A stretch of DNA of 35,051 bases from an uncultured Opitutia bacterium (lineage in GTDB: Bacteria > Verrucomicrobiota > Verrucomicrobiia > Opitutales > UBA953), in NCBI GenBank assembly GCA_903860195.1, contig CAIOPO010000039.1, positions 1 through 35,051 on the forward strand, in the 5' to 3' direction. Of this stretch, positions 26,295 to 34,351 are shown piece by piece. A program made the translations under genes and the position numbers. Each line of letters begins with the position of its first letter. Positions within the stretch are counted from its first letter, which is position 1. The notes below the pieces were generated by a model. The model ran no database searches. It was given only the letters and a program-made list of their open reading frames with translations, and was not told the DNA's origin.

Positions 26295-29186
26295 ATGGCG
26301 GCACCGGCGCCGTTACCCAATATCTCAGAAGACGACCTGATCGACCTGGCCGGCGGGGCGACCGTGCTCCAGGCGAAGACCCTGGTGCGTCAGGGCAAGG
26401 TGCGCAAGGCCGTCTGGAAGGCCCCGAACGTCGAGGCGCTCGTGGAGGACGCCAAGGGCAGCCGCGAAGCCCGCTGGAACCTGCGCTCGGTGACTTTCCA
26501 GCGCAACGAATGCGGATGCGACGTCTCCCTGGTGCAGCGCAAGCTGTGCGTGCATTCGGTCGCGGCCTACCTCGCCCTCGCCGTCAAGGAAGGACGCATC
26601 AAGCTCGAGGAGGAGCCGGCGCCGGCGCCGAAGCCCGCCGAGAAGCCGGCGGAGAAACGTCCCGCCGCCGAGGCCGCCGCGGGTCCGCGCCTGCGCTCGA
26701 TCAGCCTCTCCAACCGCAAGGGCACCCCGATCGAGGTGCGCTTCATCATTCCGCCGAACATCGCCACCGCCGCCCAGCGCGACGAGATCATCTGCCGCCT
26801 CGAGCTGCGCGTCGAAGGCGTGCAGGTGGCGCCCGAAAACCTCGACCGCGGCAAGGCCTGGAACATCGAGCCGGAGACGGTCTTCTTCCTGGCGATCCTC
26901 GAAAACCTCTGCAACGGCAAGCTGCAGGGCATCCTCCCCCTCACGCGCCGTCACCTGCGCCAGCTCCTCTCGGTCGGCAAGGGGCTCTCCATCTTCCGCA
27001 TGGCGAACGCGCCCGAAGCCGCCCTCGCGTGGGAGGGCGACCGTCTGGCCGGCGTGCATGCGCATCTGGACGAGCCCGATCCGACGCCGCAGCCCGTCGC
27101 CGCCGGCGACCCCGAGGAGGACGGCGACGAGCAGGAGGTGCGCTCCACCGACCGCGGCCGGGAGGACAAGGTCTGGCTCGACGGGTCGATGAAGTGGCTG
27201 CGCGTGCGCCTGCCCCAGCAGTCCTCCGGCCCCGTGGCCGAACTGCGCGAAGTGCTGAAGCGGGGCGGCTTCACCCTCGAGACGGCCACGCGCGAGTGGT
27301 ACCTCGCCGGCACGATCCAGGTGCTCAACTTCCTGGCGCGGCACCACCGGCTCCTGCTCGAGCAGAACGAGTCCTACTTCTCGCACAACCTGAACAACTC
27401 CCTCAACAAGGTGCAGCTGGCCAAGGCCCGCTGCGACGCGGCCGAGGCCGAGGACGGATTCAAGTTCGCCGTCGGCATCGATCCCGAGGGCAAGTCGCCG
27501 AAAGTCATCCAGGAGGCGCTCTCCAGCGGGCGCATGTTCTTCTACACCGACCACGGCCCGCGCCTCATCACGCCCGAGCTCCTCGAGTCCATCCGCAACG
27601 CCCAGCGCCGCATCACCGGGGACGCCAAACGGGACGTCGACCTGGACCTCGAGCTCAAGATCGGCTACGCCGACCTGGCCAGCGCCGACGCCATCGCCGA
27701 GGAGCTGCAGGCCGCCTTCGCCCCGCCGGAGACCTGGTCCAAGCGCTCCGCCGCCATCCGGAACCTCTCCAAGCTCCAGCCCGCCCCGGTGCGCGCCGAG
27801 CTGGCCGCCATGCTGCGCCTCTACCAGCAGGTCGGGGTCGCCTGGCTCTGGCACGTCCATTCCAGCAACCTCGGCGGGCTGCTCGCCGACGAGATGGGCC
27901 TCGGCAAGACCGTCCAGGCGCTGGCCTTCATGGAGGCGCTCCGCACGCACCGCAAGGAGGACGGGCCCTGCCTCGTCGTCTGCCCCGCCTCCCTGGTCGA
28001 GAACTGGCGGCGCGAGGCGCGACGCTTCACTCCCGGCCTGCGGACGCTCGCCCACCACGGCCAGGCCCGCGTGGTCTCCCAGGAGTATCTGGGCAAGTTC
28101 GACCTGGTGATCACCTCGTACGGCACGCTGGCGCGGGACATCGGCGCCTTCTCGCTCATCACCTGGGGGGCCGTGACCTGCGACGAAGGACAGAACATCA
28201 AGAACCCGCGCTCCCAGGCCGCGAAGTCGGTCAAGCAGCTCATCGCCAAGGGCCGGTACATCCTGACCGGCACGCCGGTGGAGAACTCCCTGGAGGACCT
28301 CCGCTCGCTGTTCGGCTTCCTGATGCCGGGCTACCTCCCGAAAGCGCAGGAACGTCTGACCGGCGAGGACCGCAAATGGCACGACGACCGCCTGCTCCAG
28401 ATGGCCGCCCCCTACATCCTGCGTCGTTCCAAGGCGGCGGTCGCGCCCGAACTCCCGCCGAAGATCGAGCAGCTGATCTACTGCGACCTCGAGGACGCCC
28501 AGAAGAAGCTGTACGACGAAGTGCAGGAGACCATCAGCAAGGAGATCTTCGAGATGGAGATCGGCGGCGCCAAGGAGAAGGACGTGCGCATGCAGGCCTT
28601 CAAGCTGCTCACCCGCCTGCGTCAGACCTGCGCCGACCCGCGCATCCTGGATCCCAAGCTGGAGGAGACGGACTCCGCCAAGCTGCAGGCGCTCCTGGAA
28701 CTGCTCGAGGAGTCCAAGGACGCCAATCACCGGCTGCTGGTCTTCTCTACCTTCGTCTCCGCGCTCCAGCTCATCCGCGAAGCCCTCGAGGAAAGGGACA
28801 TCCCCTTCTGCTACCTCGACGGCTCGACCACGGACCGCCAGGGGGTCTGCGACAAGTTCAACGGCACCCCCTCCATCCCGGTCATGCTCATGTCCCTGAA
28901 GGCCGGCGGCACGGGCCTGAACCTCACGGGGGCGGACACGGTCGTCCATTTCGACCCCTGGTGGAACCCCGCCGCCGAAGCCCAGGCCACCGACCGGGCC
29001 CACCGCATCGGCCAGACCCGGACGGTCACCAGCATCAAGCTCATCGCGGCCGGCACCATCGAGGAACGGGTGATGGACCTCCAGAAGGGGAAGTCGGAGA
29101 TGTTGCGCAAACTGCTCAGCGAGTCAGATTCTGTCTCGTCCTCCCTCTCCCTTGACGACATCAAGGAGCTCCTGCGCAAGGACTGA
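26295..29186 (+). CDS. SWIM zinc finger / SNF2-family helicase-like ATPase
   Basis: A 963-residue protein. A SWIM zinc finger CGC...CVH (C73, C75, C85, H87) lies near the N-terminus, followed by an Ala/Pro/Glu linker (about 102-125). A large middle region leads to the SNF2 ATPase. This has motif I DEMGLGKT (532-539), motif II DEGQ (630-633, usually DEAQ in this bacterial group), TGTPVENS and a C-terminal helicase domain with HFDPWWNPAAEAQ and RAHRIGQTR (901-909). It is a DNA translocase of the bacterial HepA-like SNF2 group, likely involved in transcription or chromosome remodelling. No nuclease or methylase partner is adjacent, so a defence role is not supported. tatC starts 5 nt downstream. 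Confidence 0.9.
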   Translation: MAAPAPLPNISEDDLIDLAGGATVLQAKTLVRQGKVRKAVWKAPNVEALVEDAKGSREARWNLRSVTFQRNECGCDVSLVQRKLCVHSVAAYLALAVKEGRIKLEEEPAPAPKPAEKPAEKRPAAEAAAGPRLRSISLSNRKGTPIEVRFIIPPNIATAAQRDEIICRLELRVEGVQVAPENLDRGKAWNIEPETVFFLAILENLCNGKLQGILPLTRRHLRQLLSVGKGLSIFRMANAPEAALAWEGDRLAGVHAHLDEPDPTPQPVAAGDPEEDGDEQEVRSTDRGREDKVWLDGSMKWLRVRLPQQSSGPVAELREVLKRGGFTLETATREWYLAGTIQVLNFLARHHRLLLEQNESYFSHNLNNSLNKVQLAKARCDAAEAEDGFKFAVGIDPEGKSPKVIQEALSSGRMFFYTDHGPRLITPELLESIRNAQRRITGDAKRDVDLDLELKIGYADLASADAIAEELQAAFAPPETWSKRSAAIRNLSKLQPAPVRAELAAMLRLYQQVGVAWLWHVHSSNLGGLLADEMGLGKTVQALAFMEALRTHRKEDGPCLVVCPASLVENWRREARRFTPGLRTLAHHGQARVVSQEYLGKFDLVITSYGTLARDIGAFSLITWGAVTCDEGQNIKNPRSQAAKSVKQLIAKGRYILTGTPVENSLEDLRSLFGFLMPGYLPKAQERLTGEDRKWHDDRLLQMAAPYILRRSKAAVAPELPPKIEQLIYCDLEDAQKKLYDEVQETISKEIFEMEIGGAKEKDVRMQAFKLLTRLRQTCADPRILDPKLEETDSAKLQALLELLEESKDANHRLLVFSTFVSALQLIREALEERDIPFCYLDGSTTDRQGVCDKFNGTPSIPVMLMSLKAGGTGLNLTGADTVVHFDPWWNPAAEAQATDRAHRIGQTRTVTSIKLIAAGTIEERVMDLQKGKSEMLRKLLSESDSVSSSLSLDDIKELLRKD

Positions 29187-29191
29187 CCCCG

Positions 29192-30217
29192 ATGCTCTCC
29201 AGCTTCATCAGAAGGAACAAGCCGAAGGCCGAGATGACGTTCCTCGAGCACCTCGACGATCTGCGGATCTCGATGCTCCGGGTGCTGGGAGTGTTCGCGG
29301 TCGGCATGGTGGGGGCCCTGATCTTCTACGAGGAGACCCCCACCCTGCTGAACATGCCCCTGGAATGGGCGAAGCATCCCGAGACCTCCCCGGTCGGCTT
29401 CCTGCTCGGCGAATCCAGCGAAGGGCTGCGCTCCATCCCCGAGCTCAAGGAGTTCACGTTCATGGGGGTGTGGAAGGTGCTCATGTACGCGGCCTTCGGC
29501 GTCGGCATCGCCATCGCCTCGCCGGTCTTCCTCTACGAGACGGCCCGGTTCGTGGGCCCCGCCCTGACCGACCGCGAGAAGCGCGTCCTCGTGCCCTTCT
29601 GCCTCGCGGCCCTGCTCCTCTTCCTGGCGGGCGCCTCGCTCGCCTTCTTCTGGCTCAGCCCGATGTCGGTCCAGATCTGGCACCACTTCGCGGTCGGGCT
29701 CAAGATGGACGTGATCTGGCAGGCGTCCGACTACTACGGGTTCGTCATCATGATGTGCCTGCTCACGGGGCTGACCTTCCAGTTCCCGCTGGCCCTCATC
29801 GTGGTGATGTGGCTCGAGATCGTCCGTCCGCGCACGCTGCTGCGCCACTGGCGCGGCATGCTCTTCGGCATCATGTGCCTGGTGGCCCTCATCACGCCCA
29901 TCGCCGAGCCGATCTCGCTCTTCGTGATGACCGGCGTGCTGTTCGGCTTCTACCTGGTGGCGGTGGCCATCGGCACGGCGATCGTGCGCCGCAAGCGCGT
30001 CGCCCGCGGCGACAGCGCCGACCCGGAGGATGACGACGTCGACGACGATGACGACGGCCCCGACGGGGACGATGATCCCGACGGCGAGCCGGGCTCGTCC
30101 GGTCGCTCCTCCTCCGCTTCACGCGCCCCCACCGCCTCCTCCGCCGCCGCGGTGGAAGCGGAAAGGCCCCGGCGCCTCCCGCCGCCCGCCGAAGGGGATC
30201 TGAGCTCACTCGACTGA
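29192..30217 (+). CDS. tatC: Twin-arginine translocase subunit TatC with acidic C-terminal tail
   Basis: A 341-residue membrane protein. The family N-terminus MTFLEHLDDLR is followed by about six hydrophobic helices (starting near LRVLGVFAVGMVGALIF), and VALITPIAEPISLF matches the conserved ITPPDPxSQ region with changes. TatC is the receptor for twin-arginine signal peptides on folded exported proteins. The normal core is about 250 residues. Here an extra tail of roughly 75 residues carries a run of Asp/Glu (PEDDDVDDDDDGPDGDDD) and then Ser/Pro-rich sequence. No tatA or tatB is in the window. It sits 5 nt after the helicase and 4 nt before the next gene. Confidence 0.92.
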   Translation: MLSSFIRRNKPKAEMTFLEHLDDLRISMLRVLGVFAVGMVGALIFYEETPTLLNMPLEWAKHPETSPVGFLLGESSEGLRSIPELKEFTFMGVWKVLMYAAFGVGIAIASPVFLYETARFVGPALTDREKRVLVPFCLAALLLFLAGASLAFFWLSPMSVQIWHHFAVGLKMDVIWQASDYYGFVIMMCLLTGLTFQFPLALIVVMWLEIVRPRTLLRHWRGMLFGIMCLVALITPIAEPISLFVMTGVLFGFYLVAVAIGTAIVRRKRVARGDSADPEDDDVDDDDDGPDGDDDPDGEPGSSGRSSSASRAPTASSAAAVEAERPRRLPPPAEGDLSSLD

Positions 30218-30221
30218 CACC

Positions 30222-31076
30222 ATGCGCCTCCTGCTGATCCTGGCCCTCACCGCCTCCCGGCTCTCCGCCCAGGAGACCTCGCTCTTCGGGAAGAAGCCTT
30301 CCGCGACGACCGCGCCGGAGCCCGCCGCCCCCGCCACGACCATCGGCGCCTCCGCCCCGGCCGACGGCCCGGACGACGCCGCCGACACTTCGGTGGTCAT
30401 CACTCCGTTCAAGCCCTTCGCGCAGCCCGAGGCCAAGGAGACGCGGACGTTCAGCCTGGCCAAGATGAACCGTCCGCTCGCCTTCGAAAGCACGCGGGAG
30501 CTCCAGCGGCTCTTCTCGGCCTTCATGCTGCAGCACGTCACGGATGCAGGCAGCGCGGGCTTCGCGCGCGCGCCCGGCCCGATCACCACCATCGAATACG
30601 TCGTGCAGCAGGACCTGGGCGACGGACGGCTGCTAGTCAAAGCCAACTGGAACGCGTCCGCCGACGGACGGCTTCCGGCGGCCACCGAGGCCTTCGCGGT
30701 GATGATGCCCGAAAAGGCCCCCGCGGTCGGGGAGAAGGGCACGGCGGTCGTCGCGAACGTCGGCATGGTTGCCGTGCGCTTCACGCCGACGTTCGCTCCG
30801 CTGGCGGGCCGCAGGCTGACGATGCGCCGCGAGGCCTTCATCGAATGCGCGCCCCTCACGGACGGCTCGGCCGGTCTCCAGAAGTTCGTCGACCTGGTGC
30901 GCAGCGGATCCGAGTTCTCCGTGTTCACCGCCGAGAAGTTCCCCTGCAAGACCTGCGGCGGCCTCGGCTTCACGCGCGAGGCCCAGAAGGGCAAGCTCGA
31001 GGACAAGCGCATTCCCTGCACGGTCTGCGAACAGGGCAAGGTGACGGTGCGGATCGAGACGAAGTTCACGCCCTGA
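30222..31076 (+). CDS. Exported protein with DnaJ-type CxxC zinc motif pair
   Basis: A 284-residue protein with a short signal peptide (MRLLLILALTASRLSAQE) and an Ala/Pro/Asp-rich region to about residue 70. A mixed alpha/beta middle of unknown type follows. At the C-terminus are two CxxC motifs, CKTCGGLGF (C242, C245) and CTVCEQGK (C266, C269). Their CxxCGGxG spacing resembles one half of the DnaJ cysteine-rich zinc domain. I cannot place the rest. The 4-nt gap from tatC suggests one transcript. A zinc-binding or redox-active exported protein is plausible but unproven. Confidence 0.7.
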   Translation: MRLLLILALTASRLSAQETSLFGKKPSATTAPEPAAPATTIGASAPADGPDDAADTSVVITPFKPFAQPEAKETRTFSLAKMNRPLAFESTRELQRLFSAFMLQHVTDAGSAGFARAPGPITTIEYVVQQDLGDGRLLVKANWNASADGRLPAATEAFAVMMPEKAPAVGEKGTAVVANVGMVAVRFTPTFAPLAGRRLTMRREAFIECAPLTDGSAGLQKFVDLVRSGSEFSVFTAEKFPCKTCGGLGFTREAQKGKLEDKRIPCTVCEQGKVTVRIETKFTP

Positions 31077-31134
31077 GCCGGCCCGGGGGCATCCTGCGCT
31101 TGCGCCGGACGGAGCGGGCTCACAAGGTCTGGCC

Positions 31135-32085
31135 GTGTCCACTCCGCTTCACGCCGGGCTCGAGGAGCATTTCTCCGCACTGGAGAAGTTCCTGCGTGAC
31201 CAGGAGTCGGCCTTCGAACCCGAGGTGAGGCCGATGGTGCGCGAGGCCCTCGCCCACCCGGGCAAACGCCTGCGCCCGCTCCTCGCCTTCGGCTCGGGCG
31301 CCGGCGGACCGCCCTCCGCGGCCCTCGTGCGCGGAGCGGCCATCGTCGAGCTGGTGCATCTGGCGACGCTGGTGCACGACGACGTGCTCGACGGCGCCGA
31401 CCGCCGGCACGGAGCCGACACGCCCAACCGCACCCACGGCGCCCATGCGGCGGTGCTTTTCGGCGACGCGCTCTTCGCCCATGCGCTCGTGCTGGCCGCC
31501 GAGCACGCCACCCCAGAACTCTGCCTGATCGTCGCCCGGGCCTCCCGCGAGGTCTGCTCCGGCGAGGTCTGCCAGACGTTCTCGCGCGGAGACGACGCCC
31601 TGCCCGTCGAGGCCTACCGACGGCACATCCGGCTGAAGACCGCCGAGCTCTTCGAGGCCGCCTGCCGGGTCGGGGCGCTGCTGGCGGGCCGGCCCAAGGA
31701 ACACGTGGAAGCCTGCAGCGCCTTCGGCAGGCACCTGGGCGTGGCCTACCAGATCTACGATGACCTGGCCGACCTGCTGCAGGATGAGTCCAAGGCGGGC
31801 AAGACGCTCGGGACGGACGTCGCCAGCGGCAAGCTGACGCTGCCGATGATCCTGGAGCGTGAACTCAACGGACCCGACGGCATCCTCCGCCTGCGTCGCG
31901 GAGAAGACCCCCGGAAGGCCGTCTCGGCGGCGGCCTGGAAGGAATCCTTCCGTGCGCTGGACGCTGAGATCGCCGCCGCCGAACTGGCGCTGGTCCCCGC
32001 GGAAGGCTCCCCTTCGCCGTTCTTCCTGCTCAGGCTCACGGGCTTCCTCCGTGAGGCCGCCGCGAAACTCGCGCCGCGCGCATGA
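31135..32085 (+). CDS. Trans-polyprenyl diphosphate synthase
   Basis: A 316-residue isoprenyl synthase with a GTG start. GKRLRPLL is the IPP/phosphate-binding region. The first Asp-rich motif is LVHDDVLDGADRRHG (DDxxD) and the second is YQIYDDLADL (DDxxD), with GKTLGTDVASGKLTLP after it. It condenses IPP onto an allylic diphosphate to make a long-chain all-trans prenyl diphosphate, as in quinone side chains (IspB/HepT-like). The chain length cannot be read safely. The segment after position 230 is shorter and more divergent than usual. A 34-residue gene overlaps its stop by ATGA. Confidence 0.88.
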   Translation: MSTPLHAGLEEHFSALEKFLRDQESAFEPEVRPMVREALAHPGKRLRPLLAFGSGAGGPPSAALVRGAAIVELVHLATLVHDDVLDGADRRHGADTPNRTHGAHAAVLFGDALFAHALVLAAEHATPELCLIVARASREVCSGEVCQTFSRGDDALPVEAYRRHIRLKTAELFEAACRVGALLAGRPKEHVEACSAFGRHLGVAYQIYDDLADLLQDESKAGKTLGTDVASGKLTLPMILERELNGPDGILRLRRGEDPRKAVSAAAWKESFRALDAEIAAAELALVPAEGSPSPFFLLRLTGFLREAAAKLAPRA

Positions 32086-32186
32086 GGCTCTTCCGCACGA
32101 CGTCCTCCGAACGTCTGGCGATGACGCTCATCCTGTCGCTGCTTGCGGCGTGCGCCGGGCTGCTGCTGGTCTGGCGCTCGCTCTGA
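32082..32186 (+). CDS. 34-residue single-pass membrane peptide
   Basis: The ATG overlaps the prenyl synthase stop (ATGA), giving MRLFRTTSSERLAM followed by a hydrophobic segment (LILSLLAACAGLLLV) and WRSL. It is below the ORF track cut-off. The tight overlap, one membrane segment and positive N-terminus are typical of a real small membrane protein, but no homologue is recognised and the frame is too short for codon statistics. The DUF192 gene ends 4 nt beyond on the other strand. Confidence 0.5.
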   Translation: MRLFRTTSSERLAMTLILSLLAACAGLLLVWRSL

Positions 32187-32190
32187 AGGC

Positions 32191-32700
32191 TCAGGGGAGA
32201 TAACGGGTCGGGTCGAAGCCGCGGGCCGCAAGGCCCGCCCGCAACGCCGCCAGGTCCACGGAGTCGCCGGGCTTGACGCCGGCGCGCCCGAACCAGCCGG
32301 AAGGCATCTCGATCGCCAGCCTGACCTCGTCGGAACGGGATTCGACGGTGGTGAGGTCGAGGGCCCGCATGTTGCGCACTTCAAGGATGACCCCGGACGA
32401 GGAGATGAAGGCGATGTCCAGGTCGAGCGGGGTGTCCTTCATCCAGAAGGAAGTCCGCTGTTCGCGCTCATAGAGGAAAGCCATGCCCTCCCCCTCGGGC
32501 AGCTGCGCAGTGCCCATGAGTCCGCGCGCCTTCTCAAGATCCGTCACGGCGAGACGCAGGCGGACGACCGGCCGGCCCATTTGCACGGGAAAATAGGTCT
32601 CAATGCCCGCCTCCGAAACGAGACGCGTGCCCGCCGCGGGGCGGCCGGAATCGCAGGCGACCAGCAGCGCGGCGGCGACGAGGGCGAAGAATGTCCGCAT
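32191..32700 (-). CDS. DUF192 family lipoprotein
   Basis: A 169-residue protein starting MRTFFALVAAALLVACDSG, with a lipobox (LVAC) for lipidation at Cys16. The track start 37 codons upstream has no signal-like N-terminus. The mature protein matches DUF192: VRLRLAVTDLEKARGLMG, GMAFLYE, FWMKDTPLDLDIAFI, VRLAIEMPSGWFGRAGVKPGD. The family is a small beta-barrel of unknown biochemical role, often exported. It diverges from the methyltransferase gene, with 53 nt between starts. Confidence 0.87.
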   Translation of the reverse strand: MRTFFALVAAALLVACDSGRPAAGTRLVSEAGIETYFPVQMGRPVVRLRLAVTDLEKARGLMGTAQLPEGEGMAFLYEREQRTSFWMKDTPLDLDIAFISSSGVILEVRNMRALDLTTVESRSDEVRLAIEMPSGWFGRAGVKPGDSVDLAALRAGLAARGFDPTRYLP

Positions 32701-32753
32701 GCGGCAGGATTCACCACGGTTGCCACGGAAGCAAGAGCCTGTTGGCTGGGGCG

Positions 32754-33467
32754 ATGGAACGCGACCGCAGGGCGCACTGGCTCGAGCCCGCGACGGCCCT
32801 GCACTACGCACGTGCGGCGGTCCGGGTCGGGCTCTGGGAATCGGAACGCCTGCTGGTCGAACGGCACTTCCGGCGCAACGGCCGCCTGCTCGAGGTGGGA
32901 GCCGGCGCCGGCCGGGCGGGGCTGGGGCTGCTGAAACTGGGGTTCACGCAGCTTACCGTCACGGACTTCTCGCCGACGATGGTCGAGATGGCCCGCGGGG
33001 TGCTGGGCGAGGCCAATCCGGAGTGGGACCGGAAGGTCGAACGGGCCGACATGACCGCACTGCCCTACCCTGATGCGTCGTTCGACGGCGTGCTGGCGGC
33101 ATTCAATGCGCTGATGTGCCTGCGCAACCGGACCGACTGCGCCTTGGCGCTGTCAGAAATCAGGAGAGTGCTCCTTCCGGGAGGACGTCTCATCTTCTCG
33201 GCGAACGACCGGGAACGGGGCGACCACCGGGCCGAATGGGCGAAGCACTCCCCGGAAGACGGCCTGGAGGCCGGCGAGCGCTGGCACGATTCACCGACGT
33301 CACCGGTCTTCATGCGCAGCTGCACCGAAGCGGAGATGCGGGCGGAACTGGAGATCGCCGGTCTGCGCCTGATCGAATCGGCGCTCACGACCGAGCTGGC
33401 CGAGGACGGGCCGATGGCGCGGGAGTTCGCGGGCATCACCCGGCTCTACGTGGCGCAGAAGGCCTGA
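32754..33467 (+). CDS. SAM-dependent methyltransferase, class I
   Basis: A 237-residue protein starting MERDRRAHWLEP. The track start 21 codons earlier overlaps the divergent gene, so this ATG was preferred. Motif I is LLEVGAGAGRAGLGLL (about residues 45-60). Later elements are VTDFSPTMVEMAR (motif post I, acidic residue binding the SAM ribose), FDGVLAAFNALMCLRN and RVLLPGGRLIFSAND. This is the Methyltransf_11/25 pattern, and the substrate is unknown. The stop directly abuts the convergent esterase stop. Confidence 0.87.
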   Translation: MERDRRAHWLEPATALHYARAAVRVGLWESERLLVERHFRRNGRLLEVGAGAGRAGLGLLKLGFTQLTVTDFSPTMVEMARGVLGEANPEWDRKVERADMTALPYPDASFDGVLAAFNALMCLRNRTDCALALSEIRRVLLPGGRLIFSANDRERGDHRAEWAKHSPEDGLEAGERWHDSPTSPVFMRSCTEAEMRAELEIAGLRLIESALTTELAEDGPMAREFAGITRLYVAQKA

Positions 33468-34295
33468 TCAGCGGGCCTTCGGCGGCTGCTCCCTGAAGAA
33501 GCGGACGATCAGCTCGGAGGCGCCCTTGGGGAACTCGTGCGCGCCGTCATGGATGACGGCCACGACCGGCGCCTTGTCGGAAGTCCAGACCTCGCCCTTG
33601 AGCGCACCCGCTTCGCCCCACGGCTTCGCCGTCTCCACGCAGGCGTTCGCCTTGCGCGCGGCGGCGATGCTGGCCTCCTGGCCGGTGAATTTGACGATGG
33701 GATCCTTGCGACCGGCCACGTGCAGCACGGGCATCGGAGTCAGCTCCTTGGGACGTGAGGCGATGACGCCGGCCACGGGCGCGATGCCCGCCAGTCGGTC
33801 CGCGCGCGTCTGCCAGAGAAGATAGCAGAAGACGCCGCCGTTGGAATGGCCGAGGGCGAAGACGCGATCCTTGTCCGCCCCCTGTTCCTTGAGGACGTCG
33901 GCCAGCATCACGTCGAAGAACTTGAGGTCACGATCCTCCTGCGCGCCCTGCCGGGTCTGCCAGCCGTTGCCCTTGCCCTGCGGATCGTTGACGGTGGGAG
34001 TGGGCAGGCCCTGGGGAAAGACGAAGACCGCTTCCGGCCAGAGCTTCATGATGTCCCACGAGCCGGCCACGCGGGCCGCCGTGCCGTAGTGTCCGTGCCA
34101 GCCGAAGACCACCGGCGGCTTGGCGGAGGACTTGAGAGGGGCCCGCACGACGGCGGTCCGCTTCACCCCGTCGACTTCCCAGGTCCGCTCCACGCAACCC
34201 TCCGGAGGCTGGGCTTTGATGAGTTCCCGCAGCTTGGACTGGGCGTGGGACGAGGCCGCCAGGGCCAGGGCGAACAAGAGGACGAGGGGACGCAT
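33468..34295 (-). CDS. Exported PHB-depolymerase-like esterase (LpqC family)
   Basis: A 275-residue alpha/beta hydrolase with a signal peptide (MRPLVLLFALALAASSHAQ). The track start lies upstream in the previous gene and was rejected. FGWHGHYG is the oxyanion-hole region, GHSNGG carries the nucleophile Ser151, GRKDPIVKF the likely acid Asp and HDGAHEFP the His. Such exported esterases act on polyhydroxybutyrate oligomers, feruloyl esters or other polymers; substrate identity is open. It is preceded by a strong terminator from the neighbouring gene. Confidence 0.83.
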   Translation of the reverse strand: MRPLVLLFALALAASSHAQSKLRELIKAQPPEGCVERTWEVDGVKRTAVVRAPLKSSAKPPVVFGWHGHYGTAARVAGSWDIMKLWPEAVFVFPQGLPTPTVNDPQGKGNGWQTRQGAQEDRDLKFFDVMLADVLKEQGADKDRVFALGHSNGGVFCYLLWQTRADRLAGIAPVAGVIASRPKELTPMPVLHVAGRKDPIVKFTGQEASIAAARKANACVETAKPWGEAGALKGEVWTSDKAPVVAVIHDGAHEFPKGASELIVRFFREQPPKAR

Positions 34296-34297
34296 GC

Positions 34298-34332
34298 AAA
34301 AGAAAGGGCTCCCGATGGAACACCGGGAGCCC
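34298..34332 (-). terminator. Rho-independent terminator after the BI-1 family gene
   Basis: On the minus strand GGGCTCCCG / CGGGAGCCC pairs over 9 bp with a 9-nt loop, then TTTCTTTT. It ends the minus-strand BI-1 gene and separates it from the esterase ATG, which lies only a few bases beyond. Confidence 0.88.
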
Positions 34333-34351
34333 GCAAAGGTTGTGTTCCGCT

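Noticed and set aside
26325-29003. Antisense open frame of 892 codons across the SNF2 helicase gene, and a second 881-codon plus-strand frame
   Set aside because: Long open frames in non-coding phases are expected at this GC content. The translations are rich in Arg/Gly/Ala/Pro with no motif, while the helicase frame has every family motif in order.
26295-29186. Possible defence island centred on the SNF2 helicase
   Set aside because: Neighbours are dapF and tatC. There is no nuclease, methylase, phospholipase-D or DISARM/BREX-like partner, and no sign of recent transfer.
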